The notes below the pieces were generated by a model, which saw only the letters and a list, made by a program, of their open reading frames with translations, did not search any database and had not been told where the DNA came from. Shown here one piece after another: positions 32,210 through 43,080 of a stretch of DNA of 64,000 bases. Position 1 is the first letter of the stretch, and each line of letters begins with the position of its first letter. Source of the DNA: Meconema thalassinum (taxonomy: Eukaryota > Arthropoda > Insecta > Orthoptera > Tettigoniidae). Both the position numbers and the translations under genes were made by a program. The DNA lies in NCBI GenBank assembly GCA_946902985.2, contig OX336392.1:464096693-464160692 (forward strand), given 5' to 3'.

Positions 32210-32495
32210 GGAGGCCGTAAAGTGCCGTCAGCTGCAGCAGAAAACAGACAGAGGTACTTGATTTGGTTGAATCAATAATTCTCTCAGGATGACGGCTACC
32301 TCTTCTAACAACAACTCTGTGTTTTCCAGGGTCATCTGTCATGTTAGTTTTATCATCATCGATTATTTGTTTTGGCGGTACACCATCTAATGTCACACTC
32401 AATTCATCAAAGTACAGTGGCTCGACTCCTCTTTATATTTTAACACATTTTGTTTGAGAGCTCCTATTTGTATCTTCATAGAAAAGACCGCACTA
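32210..32495 (-). pseudogene. Tigger/pogo transposase, N-proximal part (split gene, part 1)
   Basis: On the minus strand the frame reads PLYFDELSVTLDGVPPKQII then DDDKTNMTDDPGKHRVVVRR, corresponding to the first catalytic Asp region (usually DETN-x-TDDPG), and ISSTKSSTSVCF-like sequence to the Gypsy junction at 32206. The continuation lies at 24046 and below. The E of DETN is K here. Further N-terminal coding (HTH) is missing because a D element fragment (32497-32545) replaces it. Confidence 0.8.
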
Positions 32496-32496
32496 A

Positions 32497-32545
32497 ATCT
32501 GAGGCCTAGGGAGTCCCTTCATTTCCCGCCTTAACCCCTCAGGCC
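32497..32545 (+). repeat. D element fragment
   Basis: GAGGCCTAGGGAGTCCCTTC followed by ATTTCCCGCCTTAA matches the left module only. No tail is present. It is a relic or deletion product. Confidence 0.7.
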
Positions 32546-33109
32546 GGCTATTTAATCCGGAGATGTTCCCTTCTCCGGCGGTATTTAAATTGAAGCTCAA
32601 CAGAGGTGTAGACACCAACAAGGTAAAAAATTAATAATGTAAAATCTACGAAATATAACGTAATGAAAATTTTAGGAATACTTACCGATAACATGTCCAA
32701 TGTTTCTCAGTAATATATGTGACGACTGCTTTTCGGGGTTGTCCATGATCACACGCAATATTTACAAAAATATAATAATTTGATAAGTTCCACTTTTGGT
32801 ATTTGTTTCAGGTATATTTACAATGAAAACAAGATATTTACATGATAATGCTCAATCTACATAATTTTCGGGTATAATTTCCAGGAAAAGCTGAATTTTG
32901 AAAAGCTTTTAGGCCCCGTATATGTATCCCATGTATAATTGTCAACAAAATGTAAATATCGCAATAATAGTTCAAACCTGTCGCTTGGCATTGATTGAAG
33001 GAATATAGGCTAGGGGTTTCTAAAAATCCCCTGTCACTAACTTCCACTTCTTGGCGCGCGACCTTGGTTTCAAGAGCGCGCCAACTATACATTCTGCCGC
33101 GTACTATTT
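32546..33109. other. intergenic, possible small exon
   Basis: Mostly AT-rich. On the minus strand 32746-32686 reads ATG then codons for DNPEKQSSHILLRNIGHVI and is followed by GTAAGT, a possible short first exon. Nothing downstream confirms it. GCGCGCGACC...GCGCGCC near 33053-33085 is a small inverted motif. Confidence 0.3.
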
Positions 33110-33400
33110 GTTTCTCAAACAATTAGTTCAATCACTTTGTCGTCGAAAAAACGCAAAATAGCATCTAAGACAGTCCTGAAATGCTTTCCTGTTCCCGGCA
33201 TACCCGTGAACCTCTTGCCACAAACACTGAACAGTGGTCGTTGTTATTACAGCTGAAGCTATTTCTTCTTCATCAGCGCTGTCTGCCACTTCCCCAATAA
33301 CATCATGCTGTGCATAGTCCGTATCACTACCGAAAATATCGCTTCCCTATACATCACTTCCACTACTGTCATCTATCAAACGAATAATCTCTGCACCCGT
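33110..33400 (-). pseudogene. piggyBac transposase N-terminal fragment
   Basis: On the minus strand: TGAEIIRLIDDSSGSD, an acidic stretch (GSDIFGSDTDYAQHDV, ADSADEEEIAS), and after a frame change ILRFFDDKVIELIV with TN just beyond a stop. This is the start of a piggyBac transposase up to the FF-x-D-x-x-ieliv-x-x-TN motif. Stops and a shift show decay. No TTAA end was placed. Confidence 0.65.
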
Positions 33401-33880
33401 AAGATAATGAGACAGCCCGGCATTTATTTATCTGCGACTGAGTAGCCTCAGGCCTACGAAGCAAAAAAAAATCTACGTAGTATTTACTTTCGGTGCTTCC
33501 CCTTCATAAGTGGCAAAAATTGTCAAGTTAGACAGAGTTCACAAAACATTCTCGAGATCGCAGGAGAGACTGTGATACCTTCTAAAGCAACTAACTTGAA
33601 ACTCAATAGAGCGCATTTCAAGTTCTTTCCCTGATCGATATGAGTCATAAAGAGCAACGGATATCGATCAACTTCGTATTAGTTCTAATTATGAAACAGA
33701 GATGGCATGAAAATACATAACGTTTCGGTTCATAACGTGCAAAAAGATCCCGCGATGCCGCAGTGGTTCATGTGTACAGGTGTCCTAACTTCCGCCTGCA
33801 CCGGCCGTTTGTGGTACGTCGAACCGGCTGGACGAGTAGAGTCCAGCGGACGTACAGTGTACGGCCAACCGTCTTGAGGG
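33401..33880. other. intergenic, nothing recognised
   Basis: Mixed composition. The segment 33760-33880 is GC-rich (CCGCCTGCACCGGCCGTTTG, GGCTGGACGAGTAGAGTCCA) and may be an undefined repeat abutting D copy 8. No gene is seen. Confidence 0.4.
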
Positions 33881-35079
33881 GTTGGCCCTCGTCTCATCTT
33901 TTCTGATACCCTCCTTCTGCGAGGGGTCAGCCTTCTTTTTCTTTTCCTGTTATCTCCTGCCTTCTGCTTAAGGCCCTCAAGGAGGCCGGGTGTATGTAGC
34001 CCCACCACTTTTGGTGCACCCTAGATAATGCTACACCCTCAGGGGCACACGGCTGGTGAGTTTGGGAGCCGGCGACCCCGAGGGATTCCTGAGCTGGGTC
34101 CGGTTTCCCCCTTTTGTCCCTTACCTGTGGGACGGACACTCTCCTCTTTCCCTTTCTTATCTGCCTTTCAAGGCTCTCCTTCCTTCTTCCTGCTCCCTCC
34201 TTCTTCGAGGGCTCCGACCTCTTGTTTTCTTTTCTTTCTATTTCCTTTCGCCTTTAAGATTCCCTTTAAGATTTCGTGGGTGTTTTCAATCTCCGTTGCA
34301 TTTTGTAAGTCTTTTCGATCTAAATTGCATTTTGTGAGTGTTTTTCAATCTCAATTGCATTTTGTAAGGATTGACGATCTAAATTGCTTTTTAGTAAGTC
34401 TTTCAATATCCGGGCCAGGGCTTTTGTGAGTTTTTTGAATTTCAATTGCATTTTGTATTTTCAACCTAAACCGCTTTTTGCAAGTAGTTAATTCTCAATT
34501 GCATTTTTGTGGGTATTTTGAATCTAAATTACATTTTGTAAGTATTTTCAATCTAAATTGCATTTTGTAAGTATTGTCCGTCCAAATGAGAAGTTTGAAT
34601 CTACCATACATTTTGTAAGCAATTTCCATTGCATTTTGTGTTTTCAACCTACCCCGCTTTGTTCAAGTAGTTAATTCTCAGTTGCATTTTGTGGGTATTT
34701 TGAATCTACATTACATTTTGTGCGTATTTTCAATCTCATTTGCATTTTGTAAGTATTTTGATTTCACTTGCATTTTGTATGTATTTCGACTGTACGTTGC
34801 ATTTTGTACGTATTTTGAACTTACCCTACATTTTGTGCGTATTTTTCTGTCTATTCCTTTTGTGAGTATTTTCGTTCGAAATTCCCTTTTGTAAGTATTA
34901 CCGTTCTCCATTTTGTGAGTAGTTTCTATCTGAGTTCCTTTTTGTAAGTATTTTCCTGCTCACTTTTCGTTTTGGTTTCCACTTCATTGACATTTTCGCT
35001 ATCACACAGACCACGAGGGGCCGATAACCTGGATGTTAAGCCCCTTAAAACAACAATTATCGTCATCATGATCATCATC
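33881..35079 (+). mobile_element. D element copy 8, long form, 5'-truncated
   Basis: It begins in the left module (GGCCCTCGTCTCATCTTTTC), has the right module (GGGGCACACGGCTGGTGAGT) and a minisatellite at 34275-34965. It ends GATAACCTGGATGTTAAGCC and CCTTAAAACAACAATTATCG with a TCATCATGATCATCATC end. It is directly followed by copy 9. Confidence 0.85.
34275..34965 (+). repeat. minisatellite in D copy 8
   Basis: Same degenerate AATTGCATTTTGTAAGTATTT units as in copies 6 and 12, here uninterrupted, about 690 bases. The periodic ATTTTGNNNGTATTT pattern produces long open frames on both strands by chance. Confidence 0.88.
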
Positions 35080-35508
35080 TTTTCATGTTTTCTCCTGCCT
35101 TCTGCTCAAGGCCCTCAAGGAGACAGGGTGTATGTAGCCTCACCACTTCTGGTGCACCCTGGATAATGCTGCACCCTCAGGGGCTCAAGGCTGGTGAGTT
35201 CGGGAGTTGGCGACCCCGAGGGATTCCTGAGCTGAGTCCGGTTTCCCCCTTTTGTCCATTACCTGTGGGGCGGACCCTCTCCTCTTTCACTTTCCTCTGT
35301 GCCTTTCATGGCTCTCCTTCGTTCCAAGTCCCTCAATCCGCATTCTTCGAGGCTTGAGGGCATTTCTTTTCCTTCTGTCCTTTATTTGCCTTATTCTCCT
35401 TTTGTTTTCCTTTTCTTCTTCTAGTATATACGTTAGTAGTTCGTTTTAGTTATATTTTACATTTCATTATCATCTTCTCGATCACCCAAACCATTAGGGG
35501 CCGATAAA
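35080..35508 (+). mobile_element. D element copy 9, 5'-truncated, first part
   Basis: It starts TTTTCATGTTTTCTCCTGCC, holds the right module and the short-form 3' body, and stops at CCATTAGGGGCCGATAAA where the hAT transposon begins. The rest of the tail is found at 48043-48090, 12.5 kb away. Confidence 0.88.
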
Positions 35509-35592
35509 CAGTGGTGTAGTGGCAAAATTTTTAGTGTGGGAACGCTAAATACCGACTTACCAATGGGAGGAAGTGGTCTGAGGGGTACCCCC

Positions 35593-38022
35593 TGGGTAGA
35601 TTATTGGCTGAGGAATAACCCACCCACCAAGGGAAGATGATTAAGAAAAGGAAGTGGGTTTCGGACTAGAGAAGAAGGATAGAGAAATTGGATGAGAGTT
35701 CCACAAAAGTTATAAGTTTAACCTTTAATGCACTTAGAGGCGGTTTCCACTGAAAATCCGCTCTCTGATACCTAAAGTGGGTACGAGCTTGGTCGAAGCT
35801 GACGGGAACCGCAGCTAAGACTTGGGCGGTTTGCCAGAGAAAGGCTTTAGTGTATTTCCTCCCAAGCACGCATAAGACTACTATAGGGAATGGTGATGGT
35901 CTGGCAATACAAATAGTAGCAGATTTGTTCTGTATTAACGATGGCATGAACTTGGGAAGAGTCAGGGAAGACAGGATCTTGCCTAACCGTTGCACTAGAA
36001 AAAATGAAAAGGCAAAAAGAAACGCTTAATTTATTTAACAATTCAAAAGAAGTTAATAACTTTAATAAATATATTTTCAATTTGGTTAACAATTTTGGGG
36101 TCACAGACCTCAGAAAACATTAAACGTTTGCTCCAGGCAATTGACAATTTATTAGGTTTCAAACCTTATATATGTTCTAAAATCTTTATAAGATTTTCAA
36201 AGACAAATGAAGTAATTAAAGTTTAAACATTAAATTGAGTACAAGGAGTGCACTATAAGAAATTTCTGAGAGAATATTCTAGAGAGAGTGACAACTTCAA
36301 AAATAACAATAAGAAAAACATGAAGAATAAGATAGAAGTTCCTACAACTTCTTATATTTGTGCAGAATTCCTTTATAACAATTATACAAAAGAGAGCAGG
36401 TCACTTACGGTGAAACCTGAAGAGAAAAGTCAAAAGGAAGGTTCTAGACTTCCTATGTTTAAGTAGGAATCACGAGCCAAATGGGGCAGTTTCCATTTCG
36501 TGAGACCCAGAAATAACTCACTGAAGAGTTGAAAGTATTGTTTTCCCTGATTATAGGGAAGAAACAATGTAAGCTTAAACCGTGTATAAAACACGTAGTT
36601 ATACAGGGGTTAATTAATTATAAACAAGCAGAAATGGAAGGGCACTTCGTTATAGTAACACCTTATAGAAAAGTACAATTTTATTAATATGGTTTGTTAG
36701 TAGAAGGTTGAGGAAAGATCATTGGAATTTAGGATCAATGTTCATGGCCTTATTTAATGTAAACGGACGATCGCGACGCGGTAGAAAAGTAGGACAAGCA
36801 CTGGTTATCACTATAGTCTTTTAAATAGATGAAAAGTTCACTGTAGAGACACGAACGTTTATGGGAAAGAAAGTTATTGCAATGATGAAAAGAACTGGTT
36901 GCACTGGATAGGCGAGAGTCTATTTCTTGAGAAAATTGTGAATTACAATTAAATGCGCCATAGAACATTCCAACGGTGGAAGAAAGTTCGCTATTGCAGT
37001 AATTTATAAGGAAGATTCCTCATTTTAAATAGTATTCTCAAAAGTGAGTGAAAAATACCTGTCGGCAAGACTTGCAGATAGAGTACAGGATCTGGAAGGT
37101 TCCAGAACGATCTTAATAGAAAATGGGGCCAAGGTTAATCCAGCGGAGGAACTTACTTTGTAAATTATAGACAGCGGGTATTGGATAATATCCCACGTGG
37201 TGAGAAGATTTCTCATTTAAATAGCTTAAGAAAAGCTCCTTTCTAGTAAGGTTGGCTTATACAAACAAAAGCTCAACATGGCAAATCCCGCGAAGAATGA
37301 TTTTTGCCCCGAAATAAGTAATCTCACGCTGTCTATAAAATATCGTTAAAAGCATGTAGAAGTTAAAACCATGAAGATGAGGTTAAAACTTGAAGTAGGT
37401 ACTTATCTTTGTTTCATGTCGAAGGTGAAGTTTCCTTTGACGGATGCCTAATGTGCCAACATGGCGTAGAGCGTGTCTCTTGGTTTGAGGAGACTGGCTC
37501 GGGTTGAGCCTTGACTGACCGAGTCAACTGCCGACTTAGAAGTGAGACCTGCTCAGCGAAGCACAGAGGGTCCAAGGAAGGGAAAAGAGTGGGGGTAGGA
37601 GACAAAAGGTATACATATCAGCATAACCAACTTAAGAAAATTAAATTCTCTTGAGGAGATGGTCTTCAAAGAGTTGATAGCAGGCGACAATAGCACAGCA
37701 TGGTGAGTGAAAAAGTAAACGACGTCCTCTTGCTCATGGAGATAATAGCTGGCGATGGTACCGAGATCTGGTGGCCAGATGGAAAAAGAAGTCCTCTTGC
37801 ACCAGGAAAAATTGAGGAGCTTCAGAGATTCGCTGCTAGATGACGCTAGGAGGGTCATGGAAGATATATATATATCTAGAACAGACTCATAAAAGATATA
37901 AGCGAAGTGATCACCACAGAGAAAATAGAAGATCACTGTTGGTGTTTGACTAAGGGGAAGGAATGAACATGCAAAGAGCATTAAACTTTATATTCTCTCG
38001 TACCGTGTATTCCAAGAATACA
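35593..38022 (-). repeat. BEL element 1, 3' LTR (left)
   Basis: 2430 bases, closely matching 42032-45012 over its entire length except for a 0.55 kb palindromic insertion present only in the other LTR. It starts TGGGTAGATTATTGGCTGAG and ends CCAAGAATACA on the + strand. No conserved coding is seen; the many small open frames are AT-driven. A purine tract in the coding sense is not obvious next to it. Confidence 0.9.
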
Positions 38023-38039
38023 CCATACTGGGAGGGGAA

Positions 38040-38475
38040 AACACCAACAGAGAACAAGAAAAACAAACATTTAAAGGTAATGGTTGTTTTGTGATCGGAC
38101 CATTAGTGGTCAAGATTTTGGCCACCCTGACGCTCCCATCTCTTCCAGGATAACACTCGGTCACTCTACCAGAGATCCATACTAGAGGGGGTGAAACATC
38201 CCTAACCAAGACCAAGTCCCTCACTTTAATGTCGGGACTGGAAAGAAACCACTTCTGTCTCCGTTGCAAGGAAGTGAAATATTCCAAGTTCCACCTCTTC
38301 CAAAAAGAATTACGGAGGGCTTCGAGTTTACGCCAAACGATACTTAGGTAGATTAGAATCCCTGAAAGAATTGGGAAGAGGAGGAGGGGCAGAAAGAGAA
38401 GTGCGTGTAAGGAAGTGACCAGGTGTAAGTGGAAGCAGGTCATTGGAAAGCGGAGTTAAAGGACAAGAATTAACG
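38040..38475 (-). pseudogene. BEL element 1 integrase C-terminal domain
   Basis: In the coding sense it reads LTPLSNDLLPLTPGHFLTR, shifts frame, then WRKLEALRNSFWKRWNLEYF, TSLQRRQKWF, VRDLVLVRDVSPPLVWISGR and PGRDGSVRVAKILTTNG. These are the DUF5641-type C-terminal signature of BEL/Pao integrases (FWkRW-x-EYL-x-xLQ-x-R-x-KW; W-x-x-GRV-x-x-x-x-PG-x-DG). The catalytic core (DDE) is absent. Confidence 0.88.
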
Positions 38476-39790
38476 ACACCTTCAATCACAAAATAGCTAG
38501 AAACTGCGGGAAATAAGGCACTAGTAAAGATTGCGATATGATGCGAAAAGAGAATTGAAAAGTTTAAACAAAGCTTATAGAAACAAGTACATCTATTAAG
38601 GATAAGAATATACCAAATAAACAAAGGAACTATGAGAGTAGAAAGAAAGAACGCCATAGGTAACAACCTAGTAGCCATAAACCTTAAGTCATAATAAGTA
38701 TCAAAGGGGTTACTCAGAAAAATTCTTAAGTCAGCGAGAAACGTGACATAACAAGTATAAATGCAAAAACACATCGAATGTAACGACGAGAAAAAACAAG
38801 TTTGTTCATCAATGAACAATAAGATCGCAAAATATGTCAGCAATGTGCAATACATTAGCGCGTAAAAGATATGCAACGATGTTATAAAACAAGAATCGAA
38901 GCAATTGTAAGATACGAGTCTGAACAAGTGGGAGACATAAGCAAGCGCGGCCTTGATCCACATAGTACAACGAGATAAGGAATATAAATATCTGAAAGAG
39001 TCCTTGAGCGGAACAAGTTTATTTTGTTGATGAGTTGAACGGCTTCTGAACTTACGGAAGCGACTCGCCAGACAATGGTTGGCAATCAGCCAGAGTTGAG
39101 ATAAGGGAATCTTGCTTTGACCTTTGGCAAGCATACAGGAAATAAACGATAACTTGGCCTTCCCCAAACTTGTATACAAACAAGTTTGACAAACAAGCAG
39201 TTCCAAGTAAACAAACAATAGTTGAATCAGCTTTGACTTAAAGCGGAACGAGTAACACGACATGTAGTCATCCGTAGCTTGGACGTGAACAAACAATTTA
39301 AAGACATATGAAATAGAGTAGGAAATCAATTTCGCATAATTTGGAGGATCACGGAATCCGACAATTTTCAACAGAAAAAAGCTTAATTCTTCCGAACAGA
39401 GAAGAAAAGCTGGGACATTGAGAAGGAGTCTATGCGTAAGAATAGTTATTCTAGATGCTAGAGAATTCAGATTTTCAAGCGGTTTCATGAGCGACTTCCA
39501 ATTGTGAGGAAGGGGGGAGGAGCCGGCCGTGGCCATCCTTCTAAATAGCGAAAAAAAAGTGAAACATAGCTTACAGCGAAGTGATGGTGACTGATAGCCA
39601 TGGTTTTACACAAGGGGAAGATAGTTTTCGATAAAGAGTTTAAGCAATTACCTGCTATAAAAAATGACATGAGAAGGTAGACGAAGTAACACAAGGCAAG
39701 GCGAACTTGAATTGCCATCTTGTGCGGGAAGAAGGCAAAATCATTTAAACAACTTACCAAGGTGGCGTAGTTGTTCACGATAAGACATCG
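38476..39790 (-). other. non-BEL segment in the pol position of element 1
   Basis: About 1.3 kb, AT-rich, with a stop-free minus-strand frame of about 350 codons (within 38328-39536) that is rich in Leu, Phe, Ser, Cys and Tyr. It has none of the RT, RNase H or integrase motifs and resembles no family I recognise. The hydrophobic composition may simply reflect complementary A-rich sense DNA. It is best described as an unidentified filler replacing pol. Confidence 0.55.
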
Positions 39791-39799
39791 TTTCGGCAA

Positions 39800-40471
39800 G
39801 TGTTTTTCAAAAGTATCGAGATCGAAACCATAAGTATTCTCTTTTTCAGAAATGGGATTTATATCAGCAGTAACGAAATGACATTGCGATTTGGTTTGAA
39901 GACTGGGATGTTGGATTTCGCCAGTAATAACCCAACCAAAATCGGTGTCTCTAGCGACCACGGTTGAAGATAACTTGCGAACCTGTTTACGGAGACAATT
40001 CCAAAAAACATTGGCACTGAAAAGTACATCAATGGGACCTTGAGCATTAAACTGAGGATCAGCTAACCTTAAGTGCGAAGGAATCTTTAAACCGGAGGTA
40101 TTAATAGAGCTGCTAGGGGTGTCCTTGCCAATACTGGTAAGAATGAGACAGTTTAAGTTAAGATTGGTGTTTCTTTGGCAAACGTCTCTGATTTTCAATT
40201 TTGAAGACTGCAAGACTTGAGTTTTCAAATTTTCAATGCCAGATACATTGATGGGAGTATGCGATGACGAAAGACCTAGTTTTTTAATTAATGATTGCGA
40301 AACAAAGTTGTGCGTTGAAGCAGAATCGAGAAGACCACGGGTTCGAACCCAATTTCCAAAATTATCTTGGATTTCTAATTGTACAGTGGACAAGAGGGCT
40401 TGCGCACTGTGAGAAGTTTCGGCGTTAGAAATGCAGGAAGAAGCATTAGTTTGTTCGGAGCTGCACTGCAT
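39800..40471 (-). pseudogene. BEL element 1 protease (DUF1758 type)
   Basis: The coding sense reads WVRTRGLLDSASTHNFVSQS, the D-S-A/G active-site loop of the BEL/Pao aspartic protease, with KKLGL, IPSHLRLADPQF, IDVLFSANVFW and DFGWVITGEI following in the family's usual order. The frame is open through the domain. Downstream it passes into sequence without RT motifs. Confidence 0.87.
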
Positions 40472-40489
40472 GGAGTTTGAAGAGGCAGG

Positions 40490-41766
40490 TACTGATGACC
40501 TCGATTTATCATGAACGTGCAGTTAGGAATGGTGCGGTTTTTTACAATGAAAACAGAGATTGGAAGACGTGCAGTTTGAAGAAGAATGCTTAGGTGACAA
40601 GCAGTTGAAGCAATGTTTGCTATTGAAGACAAACTTCCTTCGATCTTCGACAGACAATTCTTTAAAGGATTTGCACAAATACAATGTGTGAAGCTTTTTA
40701 CAGAGCGTGCATTTTAAAGATTTGTTGAGCGGCCTGTTATGTTCTCTTGGATGGTTGAAGGAAGCAGAACGAGTTTGCTTGTTCTCGACAGATGGAGCTG
40801 ATGACCCTTTGAAGAAGCAAGTTCTTTCTCAAAACTGTGACACTGATGATTCGTTTCGACATTTTCGCACTGAAATGCGAGTGCTGTAAGGACTTGGCAT
40901 CGGCTGTTGAGAAACGAGATTAAGTGTTCGAACGAAAATTCCTCCTTGCGGGCGAGTTCGATTTCCCATGCCTTTAAAGTCGAAAAATCGAATCTGGATG
41001 TAGCTAGATGAATAAGTATGGTGTCCCATGTTTGGACGGGCTGCTTAAGTTGATATAATGCTCTGACATTTAACTGCATAGAGTCTAACAAGTCTCTTAA
41101 AGAGGTGACGTCATTAGGTTTGACGGCTGGCAGGTTGAAGAGACAGCGGATGTGACGAGCTACACTCAAACGTAAATTGCCATATCTCTCTTTAAGGAGA
41201 TTAAAGGCGATGTGGTAGTTATCTGCGCTTAAAGGCAGTGATTGGACCAAGGCCAAGGCCTCGCTTTCCAAAGACGTACGTAAAAAGTAGAATTTATGAA
41301 TGTCGGGAATTTCCTTATTGTCATGAACGAGTGAGCAGTAAAGTTCATAAAAAGAATACCTTTCACCTTCCTGGCCTGAGAAGTGCGGTAGGCTTATCTT
41401 AGGAAGTAACGGTTTCGGTTTGTTCTTGTGAACTGAAGCGGGTGCGAACTGGGCCGGATTGATGACCCTAGTGTCCGGTTCTGAGATACTGCGGATCAGT
41501 TGGTGGGCCTTGGCAATCCCTTCAAAGTACAAGGGTTCGACCTCGTCCCGATCCGATTGAAGTTCTGGGCAAGCGGATTCAATCTCGGTTTTAATTTGAT
41601 CGTAATAATCACAGGACCGTTCGTACAACTTAAGGCGTTGTGTTAGGATGTCTAAATCACACTCGGCGGGATTTAATTTGATGATAAAATTTCTGAATCT
41701 AGTGAGTTGCCCTTTATAGGAAGAACGTCTGGCAATGAGAGTTTCATCTTTTTCAGTAGGAGCCAT
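40490..41766 (-). pseudogene. BEL element 1 gag (DUF1759) with zinc knuckles
   Basis: The main frame 41766-40714 starts MAPTEKDETLIARRSSYKGQ and has LPKISLPHFSGQEGERYSFY, FYFLRTSLESEALALVQSLP and LKERYGN, the capsid-like DUF1759 block of BEL/Pao gag. After a frame change at about 40720 come cysteine knuckles (CTLCKKLH, then CFNCLSPKHSSSNC and CFHCKKPHH) at 40700-40540. Gag packages the RNA into particles. The frameshift before the knuckles could be decay. Confidence 0.88.
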
Positions 41767-42006
41767 GACAAAGAAAATAAATTGAAATACAACTCACAAA
41801 ACTGTAGAACCTTGGAAATGCTGTCAAGCTGGTGGCAGCAAATAAGTAGAAAGAACGGGACACACCAAAGGGGACAGGAGCGGCCTCTTTCCCCTTCACA
41901 GGCTTTGCACGACGTGGTTATAGCTGAAAGATTCAAAGCAGATATTAATAATTTGCAAAGTATTGCCAAATGACATTTGACAAAGCATAGAAATAGCAAA
42001 TGGACT

Positions 42007-42030
42007 CTCCCGGGTTTCTGGGACCAAATT
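42007..42030 (-). other. BEL element 1 primer binding site
   Basis: On the minus strand, just downstream of the 5' LTR, TGGTCCCAGAAACCCGGG follows AATT. It has the TGG-starting form of a tRNA 3'-end complement and supports the minus-strand orientation. Confidence 0.65.
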
Positions 42031-42735
42031 TTGGGTAGATTATTGGCTGAGGAATAACCCACCCACCAAGGGAAGATGATTAAGAAAAGGAAGTGGGTTT
42101 CGGACTGGAGAAGAAGGATAGAGAAATAGGATGAGAGTTCCACAAAAGTTATAAATTTAACCTTTAATGCACTTAGAGGCGGTTTCCACTGAAAATCCGC
42201 TCTCTGATACCTAAAGTGGGTACGAGCTTGGTCGAAGCTGACGGGAACCGCAGCTAAGACTTGGGCGGTTTGCCAGAGAAAGGCTTTAGTGTATTTCCTC
42301 CCAAGCACGCATAAGACTACTATAGGGAAGGGTGATAGTCTGGCAATACAAATAGTAGCAGATTTGTTCTGTATTAACGATGGCATGAACTTGGGAAGAG
42401 TCAGGGAAGACAGGATCTTGCCTAACCGTTGCACTAGAAAAAATGAAAAGGCAAAAAGAAACGCTTAATTTATTTAACAATTCAAAAGAAGTTAATAACT
42501 TTAATAAATATATTTTCAATTTGGTTAACAATTTTGGGGTCACAGACCTCAGAAAACATTAAACGTTTGCTCCAGGCAATTGACAATTTATTAGGTATCA
42601 AACCTTATATATGTTTCTATTATTTAAACTAGTTTCCATGATGGTTCCGTATTGACGTACTAAATAGTTTTAACAACAAATTGTATATCCGCCTTAGTCA
42701 ATACATAAACGAAAATAAATTATAATTGCACTTGC

Positions 42736-42788
42736 TCCTGGTACATGTTTCGGGGATTAATTGCTTTTATCCCCTTCATCAGCCAAGA
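42736..42788 (-). ncRNA. hammerhead-ribozyme-like motif, left arm
   Basis: Exact reverse complement of the motif at 43028-43080. The same CTGATGA, helix II, GAAA, ACATGT and CCAGGA elements are therefore present on the minus strand. Whichever strand is transcribed, one copy is in sense orientation. Confidence 0.6.
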
Positions 42789-43027
42789 CAAATATCCGAA
42801 GAAAGATATAAAATAGCGTAGCACTCAAAAAATAAATAGCTATTTAACTTAATATGGTGCACCATATAAGTAGGTCACAGGAAATTGTTGAGCAAAACTG
42901 TTACATATATGTTTTTAGTTTTGCTCAACAATTTCCTGTGACCTACTTATATGGTGCACCATATTAAGTTAAATAGCTATTTATTTTTTGAGTGCTACGC
43001 TATTTTATATCTTTCTTCGGATATTTG

Positions 43028-43080
43028 TCTTGGCTGATGAAGGGGATAAAAGCAATTAATCCCCGAAACATGTACCAGGA
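43028..43080 (+). ncRNA. hammerhead-ribozyme-like motif, right arm
   Basis: Helix I strand TCTTGG (43028-43033), core CTGATGA (43034-43040), helix II GGGGAT/ATCCCC (43042-43047 with 43059-43064), core GAAA (43065-43068), very short helix III ACATGT (43068-43073), cleavage position UA, helix I return strand CCAGGA (43075-43080, one G-U). This is the type I layout with minimal helix III known from Penelope-like elements. An extra A between the core and helix II departs from the consensus and may reduce activity. Confidence 0.6.

Noticed and set aside
35666..38022. Accessory genes in the long BEL LTRs
   Set aside because: All frames are short and AT-driven. The two LTR copies differ by frame-disrupting changes.
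38328..39536. 402-codon open frame as a multipass membrane protein gene
   Set aside because: No conserved motif, composition expected from the complement of A-rich sense DNA, and the last part is a known BEL integrase piece in a different frame. Reported only as unidentified sequence.
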